Of a stretch of 64,000 nt of DNA, positions 17,723 through 27,400 are shown piece by piece. Below the pieces are notes generated by a model. The model was not told where the DNA came from. It worked only from the letters and a program-made list of their open reading frames with translations, and did not search any database. Every line of letters starts with the position of its first letter. Position 1 is the first letter of the stretch. Source of the stretch: Telluria beijingensis (GTDB taxonomy: Bacteria > Pseudomonadota > Gammaproteobacteria > Burkholderiales > Burkholderiaceae_D); contig NZ_CP132480.1 in the NCBI RefSeq assembly GCF_030770395.1, forward strand, positions 3,427,801-3,491,800, in the 5' to 3' direction. The position numbers and the translations under genes were made by a program.

Positions 17723-18499
17723 ATGCTGCTGATCCCCGCCATCGACCTGAAAGACGGTCACTGCGTTCGCCTCAAACAGGGCGATATGGACCTCGCCACC
17801 GTGTTTTCCGAAGATCCCGCCGAAATGGCGCTGCATTGGCTGAAGAAAGGCGCGCGCCGCCTGCACCTGGTCGACCTGAACGGCGCTTTTGCGGGCAAAC
17901 CGAAGAACGAGAGCGCCATCAAATCGATCCTGCAGGTAGTGCAGGAATACGCCGAAGACAACGACCTGGACGAGATCCCGGTCCAGTTGGGCGGCGGCAT
18001 CCGCGACCTCGACACCATCGAGCGCTATCTGGACGACGGCATCAGCTATATCATCGTCGGCACCGCCGCCGTCAAGAACCCGGGCTTCCTGCACGATGCC
18101 TGCGGCGCCTTCCCGGGCCACATCATCGTTGGCCTGGACGCCAAGGATGGCAAGGTCGCGACCGATGGCTGGAGCAAGATGTCGGGCCACGAAGTCATCG
18201 ACCTGGCCAAGAAGTTCGAAGGCTATGGCGTCGAATCGATCATCTACACCGACATCGGCCGTGACGGCATGATGGCCGGCGTGAACATCGAGGCGACCGT
18301 CAAGCTGGCGCGCGCGGTGAAGATTCCCGTGATCGCCTCGGGCGGCGTGCACGTGCTGGCCGACGTCGAAGCGCTGTGCGCGGTGCAGGACGAAGGCATC
18401 GAAGGCGTGATCTGCGGCCGTTCGATCTACGAAGGCACGCTCGACCTGGCCTCGGCCCAGGAACGCGCAGATGAACTGACTGAAGGGACGCAGGCCTGA
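17723..18499 (+). CDS. hisA: ProFAR isomerase (HisA)
   Basis: A 258-aa TIM-barrel enzyme that isomerises the ribosyl chain of ProFAR to PRFAR. It has [18 protein letters not shown], the phosphate-binding LGGGIRD and [11 protein letters not shown] motifs, and the catalytic aspartates of the half-barrel repeats (LLIPAID and [10 protein letters not shown]). Directly after the stop lies an inverted pair of palindromic repeats that separates it from hisF. Confidence 0.96.
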   Translation: MLLIPAIDLKDGHCVRLKQGDMDLATVFSEDPAEMALHWLKKGARRLHLVDLNGAFAGKPKNESAIKSILQVVQEYAEDNDLDEIPVQLGGGIRDLDTIERYLDDGISYIIVGTAAVKNPGFLHDACGAFPGHIIVGLDAKDGKVATDGWSKMSGHEVIDLAKKFEGYGVESIIYTDIGRDGMMAGVNIEATVKLARAVKIPVIASGGVHVLADVEALCAVQDEGIEGVICGRSIYEGTLDLASAQERADELTEGTQA

Positions 18500-18500
18500 G

Positions 18501-18592
18501 CACGTCGTTCCCGCGCAGGCGGGAACCCAAGTTCTGCTTGCTGAGTCGATATGCAAGCAAACTTGGGTCCCCGCCTTCGCGGGGACGACGTT
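18501..18592. repeat. Inverted pair of REP-like palindromic elements between hisA and hisF
   Basis: Two copies of a roughly 32-bp unit face each other. Unit A is at 18502-18532, with the core TTCCCGC/GCGGGAA hairpin and a 4-nt loop. Unit B is at 18561-18592, with the core TCCCCGC/GCGGGGA hairpin and loop CTTC. The reverse complement of unit B differs from unit A at only a few positions. Such units occur in many proteobacteria as REP/BIME-type intergenic repeats. A related pair lies at 48730-48842. This pair sits inside the his operon and could stabilise or partly terminate the transcript; neither hairpin has a T-run. Confidence 0.8.
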
Positions 18593-18615
18593 CATATGCT
18601 AACGCAGAGATTCTT

Positions 18616-19377
18616 ATGCTAGCCAAACGCATCATCCCCTGCCTGGACGTCACCGGCGGCCGTGTGGTCAAGGGCGTCAACTTCACCGAGCTGCGCGATG
18701 CCGGCGACCCGGTCGAGATCGCGCGCCGCTACGATGGCCAGGGCGCCGACGAGATCACCTTCCTCGACATCACCGCCTCGAGCGACGGGCGCGACCTGAT
18801 CCTGCCGATCATCGAGGCCGTCGCTTCGACCGTGTTCATCCCGCTCACCGTCGGTGGCGGCGTGCGCAAGGTCGAGGACGTGCGCCGGCTGCTCAATGCC
18901 GGCGCCGACAAGGTCAGCATGAACACCTCGGCCGTCACCAATCCGCAACTGGTGTTCGACGCCGCCAACAAGCACGGCTCGCAGTGCATCGTGGTGGCGA
19001 TCGACGCCAAAGAGACCCGTCCCGGCAAGTGGGAAGTGTTTACCCATGGCGGGCGCAATGCCACCGGCCTCGATGCCGTGGAATGGGCGCGCAAGATGGA
19101 AAGCCTTGGCGCCGGTGAGTTGCTGCTCACTTCGATGGACCGCGATGGCACGAAAATCGGCTTCGACCTGGGCCTGACCCGCGCCGTCTCGGACGCCGTG
19201 GGCATCCCGGTGATCGCCTCGGGCGGCGTCGGCGGCCTGCAAGACCTCGCCGACGGCGTGCTCGAAGGCCATGCCGATGCGGTGCTGGCAGCCAGCATCT
19301 TCCACTACGGGCAGCACACGGTCGGCGAGGCCAAGCGCTTCATGGCCGAGCGTGGCATTCCCATGCGCCTCGATTAA
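18616..19377 (+). CDS. hisF: Imidazole glycerol phosphate synthase, cyclase subunit
   Basis: A 253-aa TIM-barrel partner of HisH that joins ammonia to PRFAR, giving imidazole glycerol phosphate and AICAR. It has the N-terminal [19 protein letters not shown] with the catalytic aspartate, [13 protein letters not shown], and [15 protein letters not shown] with the second catalytic aspartate. ATG 18616 gives the conserved [12 protein letters not shown] start; the frame is open further upstream only through the repeat element, which is not coding. hisI follows after 9 bp. Confidence 0.96.
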   Translation: MLAKRIIPCLDVTGGRVVKGVNFTELRDAGDPVEIARRYDGQGADEITFLDITASSDGRDLILPIIEAVASTVFIPLTVGGGVRKVEDVRRLLNAGADKVSMNTSAVTNPQLVFDAANKHGSQCIVVAIDAKETRPGKWEVFTHGGRNATGLDAVEWARKMESLGAGELLLTSMDRDGTKIGFDLGLTRAVSDAVGIPVIASGGVGGLQDLADGVLEGHADAVLAASIFHYGQHTVGEAKRFMAERGIPMRLD

Positions 19378-19386
19378 GGAAGCAGC

Positions 19387-19797
19387 ATGCCGACCAATGC
19401 CAAGTGGCTGAACAAGGTGCGCTGGGACGAGCACGGCCTGGTGCCGGTGATCGCCCAGGAAGCGGCGACCGGCGACATATTGATGTTCGCCTGGATGAAC
19501 CGCGAAGCGCTGGCCCGCACCGTCGAGACGGGCGAGGCGGTGTACTGGAGCCGTTCGCGCAAGAAACTGTGGCACAAGGGCGAAGAGTCCGGCCATATCC
19601 AGAAGGTGAGCGAGATCCGCCTCGACTGCGACGAAGACGTCGTGCTGCTCAGGATCGAGCAGGTGGGCGGCATCGCCTGCCACACCGGCCGCCATTCCTG
19701 CTTCTTCCAGAAATACGACAACGGCGACTGGCACAGCGTGGAGCCGGTGCTGCAGGATCCCGACACCATTTATCCAGACAAGAAGAAAAATCCATGA
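19387..19797 (+). CDS. hisI: Phosphoribosyl-AMP cyclohydrolase
   Basis: A 136-aa enzyme opening the adenine ring of phosphoribosyl-AMP. It has [27 protein letters not shown], the metal-binding [10 protein letters not shown] and the [11 protein letters not shown] motif with the catalytic cysteines. It is a separate protein from HisE, unlike the fused enterobacterial form. Its stop overlaps the hisE start by 4 bp. Confidence 0.95.
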   Translation: MPTNAKWLNKVRWDEHGLVPVIAQEAATGDILMFAWMNREALARTVETGEAVYWSRSRKKLWHKGEESGHIQKVSEIRLDCDEDVVLLRIEQVGGIACHTGRHSCFFQKYDNGDWHSVEPVLQDPDTIYPDKKKNP

Positions 19798-20132
19798 GCA
19801 TTACCCTGGCCCGCGTCGCAAGCGTGATCGAATCGCGCAAGCCCGAACATGGCGGCGACCCCGCGACTTCCTACGTCGCCAAGCTGTTCGCCAAGGGCGA
19901 CGACGCCATCCTCAAGAAGATCGGCGAGGAAGCCACCGAGCTGGTGATGGCCGCCAAGGATGCGCGCGTTCTAGGTGATCCGTCGAAGGTGCTGTATGAA
20001 TGCGCCGACCTGTGGTTCCATTCGATGGTGCTGCTGGCCAAGTTCGACCTGACGCCGCAACAGGTGCTGGACGAACTGGCCAGGCGCGAAGGCGTGTCCG
20101 GCATCGACGAAAAAGCGGCGCGCAAGGAATAG
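19794..20132 (+). CDS. hisE: Phosphoribosyl-ATP pyrophosphatase
   Basis: A 112-aa all-alpha NTP pyrophosphohydrolase of the MazG superfamily that hydrolyses phosphoribosyl-ATP in the second pathway step. It shows [30 protein letters not shown] with the EExxE-type metal ligands, and [14 protein letters not shown]. The start is in the ATGA overlap with hisI. A 168-bp gap with a short GTGAGC/GCTCAC hairpin (20153-20168, no T-run) separates it from the HIT gene. Confidence 0.94.
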   Translation: MSITLARVASVIESRKPEHGGDPATSYVAKLFAKGDDAILKKIGEEATELVMAAKDARVLGDPSKVLYECADLWFHSMVLLAKFDLTPQQVLDELARREGVSGIDEKAARKE

Positions 20133-20300
20133 TTCTTTCCACGGGGTTGCAAGTGAGCACGCGCTCACTGTGCGTGGCGCAGCGTCCGGTGTCATAATCG
20201 GCTGCTGAAATTCATACCGATGTCATGCGTCGCTGATACGATGCCTCGGCTTCATGGAGCGCTCTCGCCCCTGAAGCGCTGTAACAAACCTGGAGACAAG

Positions 20301-20675
20301 ATGGATAACTGCATTTTTTGCAAGATCGTCGCCAAGCAGATTCCGGCTGCCGTCGTCTATGAGGACGACGAGGTGCTGGCGTTCAAGGACATCAATCCGG
20401 CGGCGCCGGTCCACCTGCTGGTGATCCCGAAGCAGCACGTGTCCACCCTGTCCGATTGCACCGACGAACACGCGGCCGTGCTGGGCAAGATGCTGGCGCT
20501 GGCGCCGAAGCTTGCAAAAGAGAATGGTATTGACGTCAAAACCGGCGCCGATGGCAAGCCGAGCGGCGGTTTCAAGACGCTGATCAATGCCGGCCCGGAC
20601 GGCGGTCAAGAGGTGTATCACCTGCATTTGCATATGTACGGCGGGCCGCGTCCGTGGCGCGGGCTAGGTTTATAA
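20301..20675 (+). CDS. HIT-family nucleotide hydrolase (HinT-like)
   Basis: A 124-aa histidine-triad protein. The N-terminus CIFCKIVAKQIPAAVVYEDD is typical of HinT, and the triad is in YHLHLHMYGG near the C-terminus. HinT proteins hydrolyse purine nucleoside phosphoramidates and aminoacyl-adenylates. ATG 20301 is supported by TGGAG at 20291-20295. A HIT gene between hisE and tatA is a usual betaproteobacterial arrangement. Confidence 0.93.
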   Translation: MDNCIFCKIVAKQIPAAVVYEDDEVLAFKDINPAAPVHLLVIPKQHVSTLSDCTDEHAAVLGKMLALAPKLAKENGIDVKTGADGKPSGGFKTLINAGPDGGQEVYHLHLHMYGGPRPWRGLGL

Positions 20676-20779
20676 GCTACAGCTAAGTTTCAAAGGGGGC
20701 AGGCCGCCCCCGCATCGCGTATACTGTGGTAGACGCTTTCCCGATTTTTCAGGCGCATGCGCCTTGCTAGGAGAACAAC

Positions 20780-21016
20780 ATGGGTGGTTTGAGTATTTGG
20801 CACTGGGTCATCGTGCTGGTGGTCGTGATGCTGATCTTCGGCACCAAGAAGATCAGCAATATGGGTTCCGACCTGGGCAAGGCCGTCAAGGGCTTCAAGG
20901 ATGGCGTGAAGGGCGACGAAGAAAAGGCGGCCGAAGCCAATCCGGCCCAGCCGACCCAGCAGGTGGCCGACAAGTCGACCATCGACGTGGAAGCCCGCGA
21001 CAAGACCCGCCTGTAA
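20780..21016 (+). CDS. tatA: Sec-independent protein translocase protein TatA
   Basis: A 78-aa protein with one N-terminal membrane helix ([22 protein letters not shown]) followed by an amphipathic helix ([21 protein letters not shown]) and an acidic, flexible tail. TatA oligomers form the pore of the twin-arginine export pathway. A clear ribosome site (AGGAG) precedes ATG 20780. tatB begins 12 bp later. A GGGGGC/GCCCCC hairpin (20695-20711) and a palindrome (20752-20763) lie upstream; neither is an evident terminator. Confidence 0.95.
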   Translation: MGGLSIWHWVIVLVVVMLIFGTKKISNMGSDLGKAVKGFKDGVKGDEEKAAEANPAQPTQQVADKSTIDVEARDKTRL

Positions 21017-21028
21017 GCGGCGCGTCCC

Positions 21029-21550
21029 ATGATCGATCTCGGACTGTCGAAAATCGCGATCATCGGCGTGGTCGCCCTGATCGTGATCGGCCCTGAAAAG
21101 CTGCCCAAGGTGGCGCGCATGGCGGGCACGCTGTATGGCCGCGCCCAGCGCTACCTGCACGACGTCAAGTCCGAGGTCAGCCGCGAGATCGAGCTCGACG
21201 AACTGCGCAACCTGCACAAAGAGGTGCAAGAGAAGGCGCAATCGTTCAAGAACGAGGTCGAGTCGGCCACCAGCGATTTCGAGTCGTCCGTCACCAGCCA
21301 CGTCGACGAAGTCGAGGCGCTGTGGGACGGGCGCGCGGCGCATGATGCCGGCAACACGATCGCCCCCACCGCGGCCGACATCGACCGCAAGGCCAAGGAT
21401 TTCCGGCGCAAGAAGCTGGTGCGCACCTCGAGCGTGCCGGCCTGGTACAAGAACCGCCATGGCACCAAGCGCCATGTGATGTCGGGCGCCGCCCGGGTGC
21501 GCAAGTTCCGCCCCGGCAGCGCCAGCAAACCCCATTCCTCCTTCTTCTAA
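21029..21550 (+). CDS. tatB: Sec-independent protein translocase protein TatB
   Basis: A 173-aa protein with the TatB N-terminal helix (MIDLGLSKIAIIGVVALIVIGPEKLPKVAR), including the GPEKLP hinge, a long amphipathic and charged helix region (about 30-100) and a basic C-terminus. TatB works with TatC as the receptor for twin-arginine signal peptides. The stop codon directly abuts the tatC ATG. Confidence 0.94.
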   Translation: MIDLGLSKIAIIGVVALIVIGPEKLPKVARMAGTLYGRAQRYLHDVKSEVSREIELDELRNLHKEVQEKAQSFKNEVESATSDFESSVTSHVDEVEALWDGRAAHDAGNTIAPTAADIDRKAKDFRRKKLVRTSSVPAWYKNRHGTKRHVMSGAARVRKFRPGSASKPHSSFF

Positions 21551-22306
21551 ATGACTGAGCAAGCCGCCGGCGAAGACACCTTCATCTCGCACCTGGTCGA
21601 GCTGCGCGATCGCCTGGTCAAGGCCTCGATCGGGATCGCGATCATGTGCGCCGCGCTGATGGCGTGGCCGGGGCCGTCGCATATCTACGACCTGATCGCC
21701 GCGCCGATGATTGCCTCGATGCCGCCCGGCTCGACCATGATCGCCACCGGCGTCATCTCGCCCTTCCTGGTGCCCATGAAGGTCACCCTGCTGCTGGCTT
21801 TCATCCTGGCGCTGCCCTGGGTGTTCTACCAGGCCTGGGCCTTCATCGCGCCCGGCCTGTACGCCCACGAGAAGCGCCTGGTGCTGCCGCTGGTGATTTC
21901 GTCCTCGCTGCTGTTCATCGCCGGCGTGGCGTTCTGCTATTTCTTCGTGTTCGGCCGCGTGTTCCACTTCATCGGCGAGTTCGCGCCGACCTCGATCGCG
22001 GTCATGCCCGATATCGAGAACTACCTCGACTTCGTCATGTCGATGTGCCTGGCCTTCGGCGCCTCGTTCGAGGTGCCGGTGGTGGTCGTGATCCTGGTGC
22101 GCATGGGCGTGGTCAGCCTCGAGAAGCTGCGCGCGATCCGTTCCTACGTGATCGTCGGCGCCTTCGTGATCGCCGCCATCGTCACCCCGCCTGACGTGGT
22201 CAGCCAGCTGGCCCTGGCCATCCCGATGTGCCTGCTCTACGAGCTGGGCCTGCTGGTAGCGCCGATGTTCGCGCGCGCCACCCGCGCGCCGGAAGAAACG
22301 GCCTGA
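21551..22306 (+). CDS. tatC: Sec-independent protein translocase protein TatC
   Basis: A 251-aa protein with six membrane helices. The N-terminal FISHLVELRDRLVKAS and the first periplasmic loop with PFLVPMKVTLLLAFILALP are family hallmarks; the YQAWAFIAPGLYAHEKR cytoplasmic loop binds the twin-arginine motif. The start immediately follows the tatB stop. A strong terminator lies about 90 bp downstream and closes the long his-tat run. Confidence 0.96.
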   Translation: MTEQAAGEDTFISHLVELRDRLVKASIGIAIMCAALMAWPGPSHIYDLIAAPMIASMPPGSTMIATGVISPFLVPMKVTLLLAFILALPWVFYQAWAFIAPGLYAHEKRLVLPLVISSSLLFIAGVAFCYFFVFGRVFHFIGEFAPTSIAVMPDIENYLDFVMSMCLAFGASFEVPVVVVILVRMGVVSLEKLRAIRSYVIVGAFVIAAIVTPPDVVSQLALAIPMCLLYELGLLVAPMFARATRAPEETA

Positions 22307-22394
22307 AAAAAATAGCGCCGGGCATTCGCCCCGGCGGCTTACCTGGCGGGCCTGTGCGACCTGCCGACTTTCATCATGGTGCGGGGGACAAGGC

Positions 22395-22433
22395 GCACAA
22401 GCGGGCGTGCGAGCACGCCGCTTGTGCGTTTTT
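22395..22433 (+). terminator. Rho-independent terminator after tatC
   Basis: A long stem (GCACAAGCGG(G)CGTGC at 22395-22410 pairing with GCACGCCGCTTGTGC at 22413-22427, one bulged G) with a very short loop is followed by GTTTTT (22428-22433). It serves the plus-strand tat transcript; the convergent DUF885 gene ends 33 bp further on. Confidence 0.88.
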
Positions 22434-22465
22434 GCACGGCCTGGATGGCCATGCAGGCGGGATGA

Positions 22466-24352
22466 TTACTGCATCAGTTCCGAGATCATCTTGACCGGCG
22501 CATTGCCGTAGCTGAGGAACTGGTCGTGGAATTCCTTCAGCTTGAACCGGTCGCCCAGCTGCTGCTTGCGGCGTTCGCGCAATTCCATGATCTGGTGGTA
22601 GCCGCTGAAGTAGCTGGTCAGCTGCACCGAGGTCAGGGTCACGCGGCGCCATTTTTCGTCGGCTTCCTGGCGCGTCTGGAAGGCCTGGCGCGTCAGCAGG
22701 TCGATCGCCGCCTCTTGCCCCATGCCGTTCACGTGCACGCTGTAGTCGAGGATGGTGTTGGTCACGCTGCGCAGGTTCCACTTCGAGTACATCAGCCACA
22801 TCTCGGGCGCGTTGTCGCCATAGCCCGATTCGAGCATCATGCGCTCGCCGTACACGGCCCAGCCCTCGACCATGGCGCCATTGCCGAATAGCGACTTGAT
22901 CAAGGACGGCGAGCGGTTGGCGTGCACCAGCTGCGCATAGTGGCCGGGAATCGCTTCGTGGATGTTCAGGATCTGCAGGATCCACTCGTTGTACTCGCGC
23001 AGGCTGCTCTCGGCCTGTTCCGGCGTGAGATTGTCCATCGGCGTGACGTTGTAGTACGTCTTGTCCTTGGAGCGGTAAGGGCCGGGCGCGTCGATGCTGG
23101 CGCCGGCCACGCCGCGCTGGTACATCGGGGTCTCGCGCACCTCGAGCGGCTTGCTCGGGTCCAGCGTCAACAGGTCGTGCTTGATCACCCAGTCCTGCAG
23201 CAGCGGGATCTGGCGCCGGATCTCGGCGAAGAAGTTCTCGCGCGCGACGTGGCGTGCGGAGAGTTTGTCGATCATCATGCCGATCTTCTGGAAGCGGTCC
23301 GCCGGCCTGGTGACGCCCGCCATATAGCGCGGCCACAGCTCGTCCGAGATCTTGTCCATATTCGACAGCAGTTCCTCGCGCGTGACCAGGGCCTTGCGGA
23401 AGGTCTCTTCGGCGCTGGAGGACGACTGGATGTCGAGCGCAAACTTCTGTTCATACAGCGCCTTGCCGGCGCGGAAAGGCCGCGCCTTGCCGCTGGCCGC
23501 CTGGCGCTGCTCGACCCCGTTCAGGAAGTCGACATAGCCCAGCACCGCCGTGCCGGCATTGGCGATGCGCTGGGCGAAGATCGCCTTTTCTTGCGGCGTC
23601 AGGATCGATTCCTCGGCCGCCTTGCCCAGGTCGGCCAGCACCGCCAGCGTGCCCGGCGCCTGGCCGATCGCGAGCTGGGTGTGCTCGCGCGTCGGCGTCG
23701 TGATCGACGCTTGCGCCGCCGCGTAATAGGCCGGCACGTCGGCCAGGCGCTTGAGGATGGTGCGCAGGCGCTGCGGCTTGGCCGCGTAGTCGGTGTTCAG
23801 GATCAGGTCGAGCGGCGCGGCGACGTTGTACTGCGCCGGGTTCCATTCGAATTCGCGCCAGGTCGTCAGGCGGAAGCGGTCTTTTTCCAGCTTGTTGACC
23901 AGGAGGGCCAGGTCGGTGCGGTAGCGCGGCGACAGCTGCCTGGGATCGAGCTTGCCGAACTTCTCGAGCCATTCGTTGGCGAAGGCCAGCTGCTTGGCGC
24001 GCGTGTCGGCGTCCGGGATGGTCAGGTTGGCGGCGTGGTCGAACTTGCCGACATAGATACCGCCTTCGGGGTCGTTGCGCCACAGGGCGGTCAGGTACTG
24101 CATGCTCAGGGTCGACATGCGGCGGTCGAGGCGCATTTCGGCGGCGCTGGCGCTTGCGGCGCCCGCGGCGGCTGCGGTGGCGCCGACGGCGGCCGCGCCG
24201 ATCAGGGCTTTCTTGCCCTTGCTGGAAGCCTTCTTCTTGACGACCTTCGAGGATTTGGCCTTGCCCTTGGCCGGTTTGGAGGTGGCGGCGACGGCCGGCG
24301 TCAGCGCGAAACACGCCAGCAGTGCCGCCAGCGCGATTTTCGTTTTCATCAT
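22466..24352 (-). CDS. DUF885 family protein (putative exported zinc peptidase)
   Basis: A 628-aa protein. An N-terminal signal peptide (MMKTKIALAALLACFALTPAVAA) is followed by a low-complexity Lys/Ser/Ala region (about 24-70), then the DUF885 domain. The motif NIHEAIPGHYAQL contains H465, E466 and H471, a zinc-site-like pattern typical of this family, which is thought to include carboxypeptidase-type enzymes. It is on the minus strand, 138 bp downstream of the SNF2 helicase gene. Substrate is unknown. The start may equally be the second methionine (24349). Confidence 0.8.
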   Translation of the reverse strand: MMKTKIALAALLACFALTPAVAATSKPAKGKAKSSKVVKKKASSKGKKALIGAAAVGATAAAAGAASASAAEMRLDRRMSTLSMQYLTALWRNDPEGGIYVGKFDHAANLTIPDADTRAKQLAFANEWLEKFGKLDPRQLSPRYRTDLALLVNKLEKDRFRLTTWREFEWNPAQYNVAAPLDLILNTDYAAKPQRLRTILKRLADVPAYYAAAQASITTPTREHTQLAIGQAPGTLAVLADLGKAAEESILTPQEKAIFAQRIANAGTAVLGYVDFLNGVEQRQAASGKARPFRAGKALYEQKFALDIQSSSSAEETFRKALVTREELLSNMDKISDELWPRYMAGVTRPADRFQKIGMMIDKLSARHVARENFFAEIRRQIPLLQDWVIKHDLLTLDPSKPLEVRETPMYQRGVAGASIDAPGPYRSKDKTYYNVTPMDNLTPEQAESSLREYNEWILQILNIHEAIPGHYAQLVHANRSPSLIKSLFGNGAMVEGWAVYGERMMLESGYGDNAPEMWLMYSKWNLRSVTNTILDYSVHVNGMGQEAAIDLLTRQAFQTRQEADEKWRRVTLTSVQLTSYFSGYHQIMELRERRKQQLGDRFKLKEFHDQFLSYGNAPVKMISELMQ

Positions 24353-24490
24353 CGTATTCAGCCCTGTAACTTAAGGAGATGTCTTGACGCGCGCATGCGC
24401 GAAGGCGTGCAGATTAGCATCAATTGCATCATTTGCGGGCAGCTGAAACATTCCGACACGCATGAATGTCAACGTTGACTGGAATGCAAA

Positions 24491-27400
24491 TCAGCGTCCA
24501 AGACCCGTGCGCAGCATCTCCAGCATATCGCCCGGCGACATGCGCGCCGCCATTTCCGTCCCTTCCAGCAGGCTGTCGGCCAGGTCGCGCTTGTGGCGGT
24601 GCAGGTCGACGATGCCTTCCTCGATCGTGCCGCGCGCCACCAGCCGGTAGATCGTCACCGGCCGCTGCTGGCCCATGCGGTGGGCGCGGTCCGAGGCCTG
24701 GTCTTCGACCGCCGGGTTCCACCACGGGTCCATGTGGATCACGTAGTCGGCCGCCGTCAGGTTGATGCCGACGCCGCCCGCCTTCAGGCTGATGAGGAAC
24801 AGGTCGCCCTCGCCGGCCTGGAAGGCATCCACGCGCCGCTTGCGTTCCTGGATCGGCGTCGAACCATCGAGGTACTGGTAATGGATGCCTTGCGCATCGA
24901 GGTAGTGCCGGATCAGGGTCAGGTGGTCGACGAACTGGCTGAACACCAGCACCTTGTGCCGGTTCTCGAGCAGGTCGGCGGTCAGGCGCGCAAAGGTCGC
25001 CAGCTTGCTGCTGGCGATGCCGGCGCCGGGCGCGACCAGCTCGGGATTGCAGCAGGCGCGCCGCAGCCGCATCATCTCGGCCAGGATCTCGATCGCCTTC
25101 TGTCCTTCGGGTGCCTCGAGCGCGGCCAGCTTGTCGAGGGCCTGGCGGCGCAGCGATTCGTACAGCGCGTTTTCTTCGGCGCTGAGTTCCACCGGCACCA
25201 CGATCTCGGTGCGCGGCGGCAGTTCGGACAGCACCTGCGCCTTGGTCCTGCGCAGGATGAAGGGCGCGGTCAGGCGCCGCAGGCGGGCCCGCGCGCCGGC
25301 CTCGGCGCGTTTGTCCTGGGCTTTCTCGATCGGGCCGGCGAAGCGCAGCTGGAACTGGTCGGCGCTGCCCAGCAGGCCAGGATTGATGAAGCGGAACAGG
25401 TTCCACAACTCGCCCAGGTGGTTTTCCAGCGGGGTGCCGGTGGCCGCCATGCGGAAGTCGCCCTGCAGCGCCATCACCGCCTGCGAGCGCTTGGTGTGCA
25501 TATTCTTGATCGCCTGCGCTTCGTCGAGCACGATGCTGTGCCAGCGCCGGCCCTTGAAGCGCGCCGCTTCCAGCTGCAGCAGGCCATAGCTGACCACGAC
25601 CACGTCGAATGGGCCGGCATTGTCGATCGTCGCGGCGCGCTCGCCGGGACCGAACAGGTGCAGCCGCAAGGTCGGCGCGAAGCGCGCGGCCTCGTCGATC
25701 CAGTTCAGGCACACCGTGGTCGGGGCCACCACCAGCGCCGGGCCGTCCTTGGCGCGCGTGAGGAGCAGCGCCAGCGCCTGCAGCGTCTTGCCGAGGCCCA
25801 TATCGTCGGCCAGGCAGGCGCCCACGCCCCAGTGGGCCAGGCGCGCCAGCCACTGGAAACCGTCGACCTGGTAATCGCGCAGCTCGGCCTGCAGCGTGGA
25901 CGGCAGCGCCGGCGTGAAGGCGGCGTTGTCCGCCATGCGCTGCAGGTGGCCCTGCCAGGCCTTGTCGGCATCGACGCTGCCCGCCTCGCGTGCGAAGTCG
26001 TCCAGCGCGAAGCTGGCCAGCGCGTGGGTGCGGATGCCGTCGCCATGCAGCTCGCCATAGGCGCCAAGCTCCGTCAGGCGCCGGTGCAGCTCGTCGGACA
26101 GGGCCAGGTATTCGTTCTCGCCCAGCGCGACGAAGTGGCTGCCGCTCTCCTGGATCTTTTCCAGCAGGGTGCGCAGGTTCATCACGCGGCCCTCGTCGAT
26201 CACGACGTCGCCGCTGGCCGCGAACCAGTCGCGCTCGCGCCGGATCTGCACCCGCACCGATTTCGACGTGGCCTTTTTAGTGACGCGGAATTTCTCGCCC
26301 TCGGGCCAGCCCACCACGATGGCGTCGCTGTCGAGCGCGCGCAGCTGGTCGACCAATTCGAGCGCCAGCAGCGGCTGGCCGAGCAGCCATTCGCCGTGCT
26401 CAAGCTCCGCGTGTTCGAGCGCCTGGCATTTGCCGATCAACTGGCGCTCGGCTTCGCGTTCCGCGTTCAGGTCGCGTTGCGCTTCGGTGCGCACGCCTTC
26501 CACGTCGGCGATCACGCTGGCGGCGCCTTCGCCGGGACCGTAATAGGCGCCGCCGGGCAGGGGCCGCACCAGCAGCTGCATGCGCATGCCCTGCTGGTAG
26601 GGACGCAGCAGCACGTGCAGGCGCGGGTCGGCCGCCACGGTCTCGATATCGCCGCTGCTGGCGCCGATGTCCGATTGCACGGTGACGACCGACGACACCG
26701 CGCCGATCGCGCGCAGCACGCGGCGTTCGGCCGCCAAGGGCACGTCGAGGCCGGCGCCGACGATGGCGGCGATGCGGCGGTGTTCGTCCTTGATCTGCAC
26801 CAGGCGCAGGCGGGTCGGCGTCTCGCGTGTGACCACCACGTCGCCGTTGCTGTCGTCGAGCGGCGGGTGCAGCACGATCGATACCAGGTCGCCATGCTTC
26901 TTCACCAGCAGTTCCGGCTCGCCCGGCAGCAGCTCGACCCGGGTGCCGGGCGAGTCCATCCAGAACAGCAGCGGGTGGCCGACCAGGGCGGCCAGCGCCT
27001 TGTGCACTTCGAGCTCGAAGCGGATGCCGCTGCCGGCGTAGTAGCGGCGGCCGGCGATCGCGTTCACCGCCTGCAGGTCTTGCGCGGTCAGGAAGTCGAG
27101 CCCGGCGCCTTCTTCGGCCAGGCGCTTGAGGCCCATGGCCCGGCCGCGGCTCCAGCCGCCCTGTGCGTCGCGCTTCTGTTCGCGCGGCTCGATTTCCTGC
27201 ACGCCCAGGTGCGGGTCATGGCGGATCAGCCAGACCAGGCGCGATTCGCGCACGTTCTCCACGTTCGCCGCCGGCTGCAGGTTGATCAGGGCGTTCAACT
27301 GGCGTTCCCACGGCTCTTCGCGCGTGAACCAGCCGGCCATGTCGGGCAGGCGGCGGCGGCGCAGCTCGCTCGCGCGCTGTTCGTGGGCCAGGTGGCCGGC

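Noticed and set aside
20153..20168. GTGAGC/GCTCAC hairpin after hisE as a terminator
   Set aside because: Short 6-bp stem without T-run; transcription may well continue into the HIT gene.
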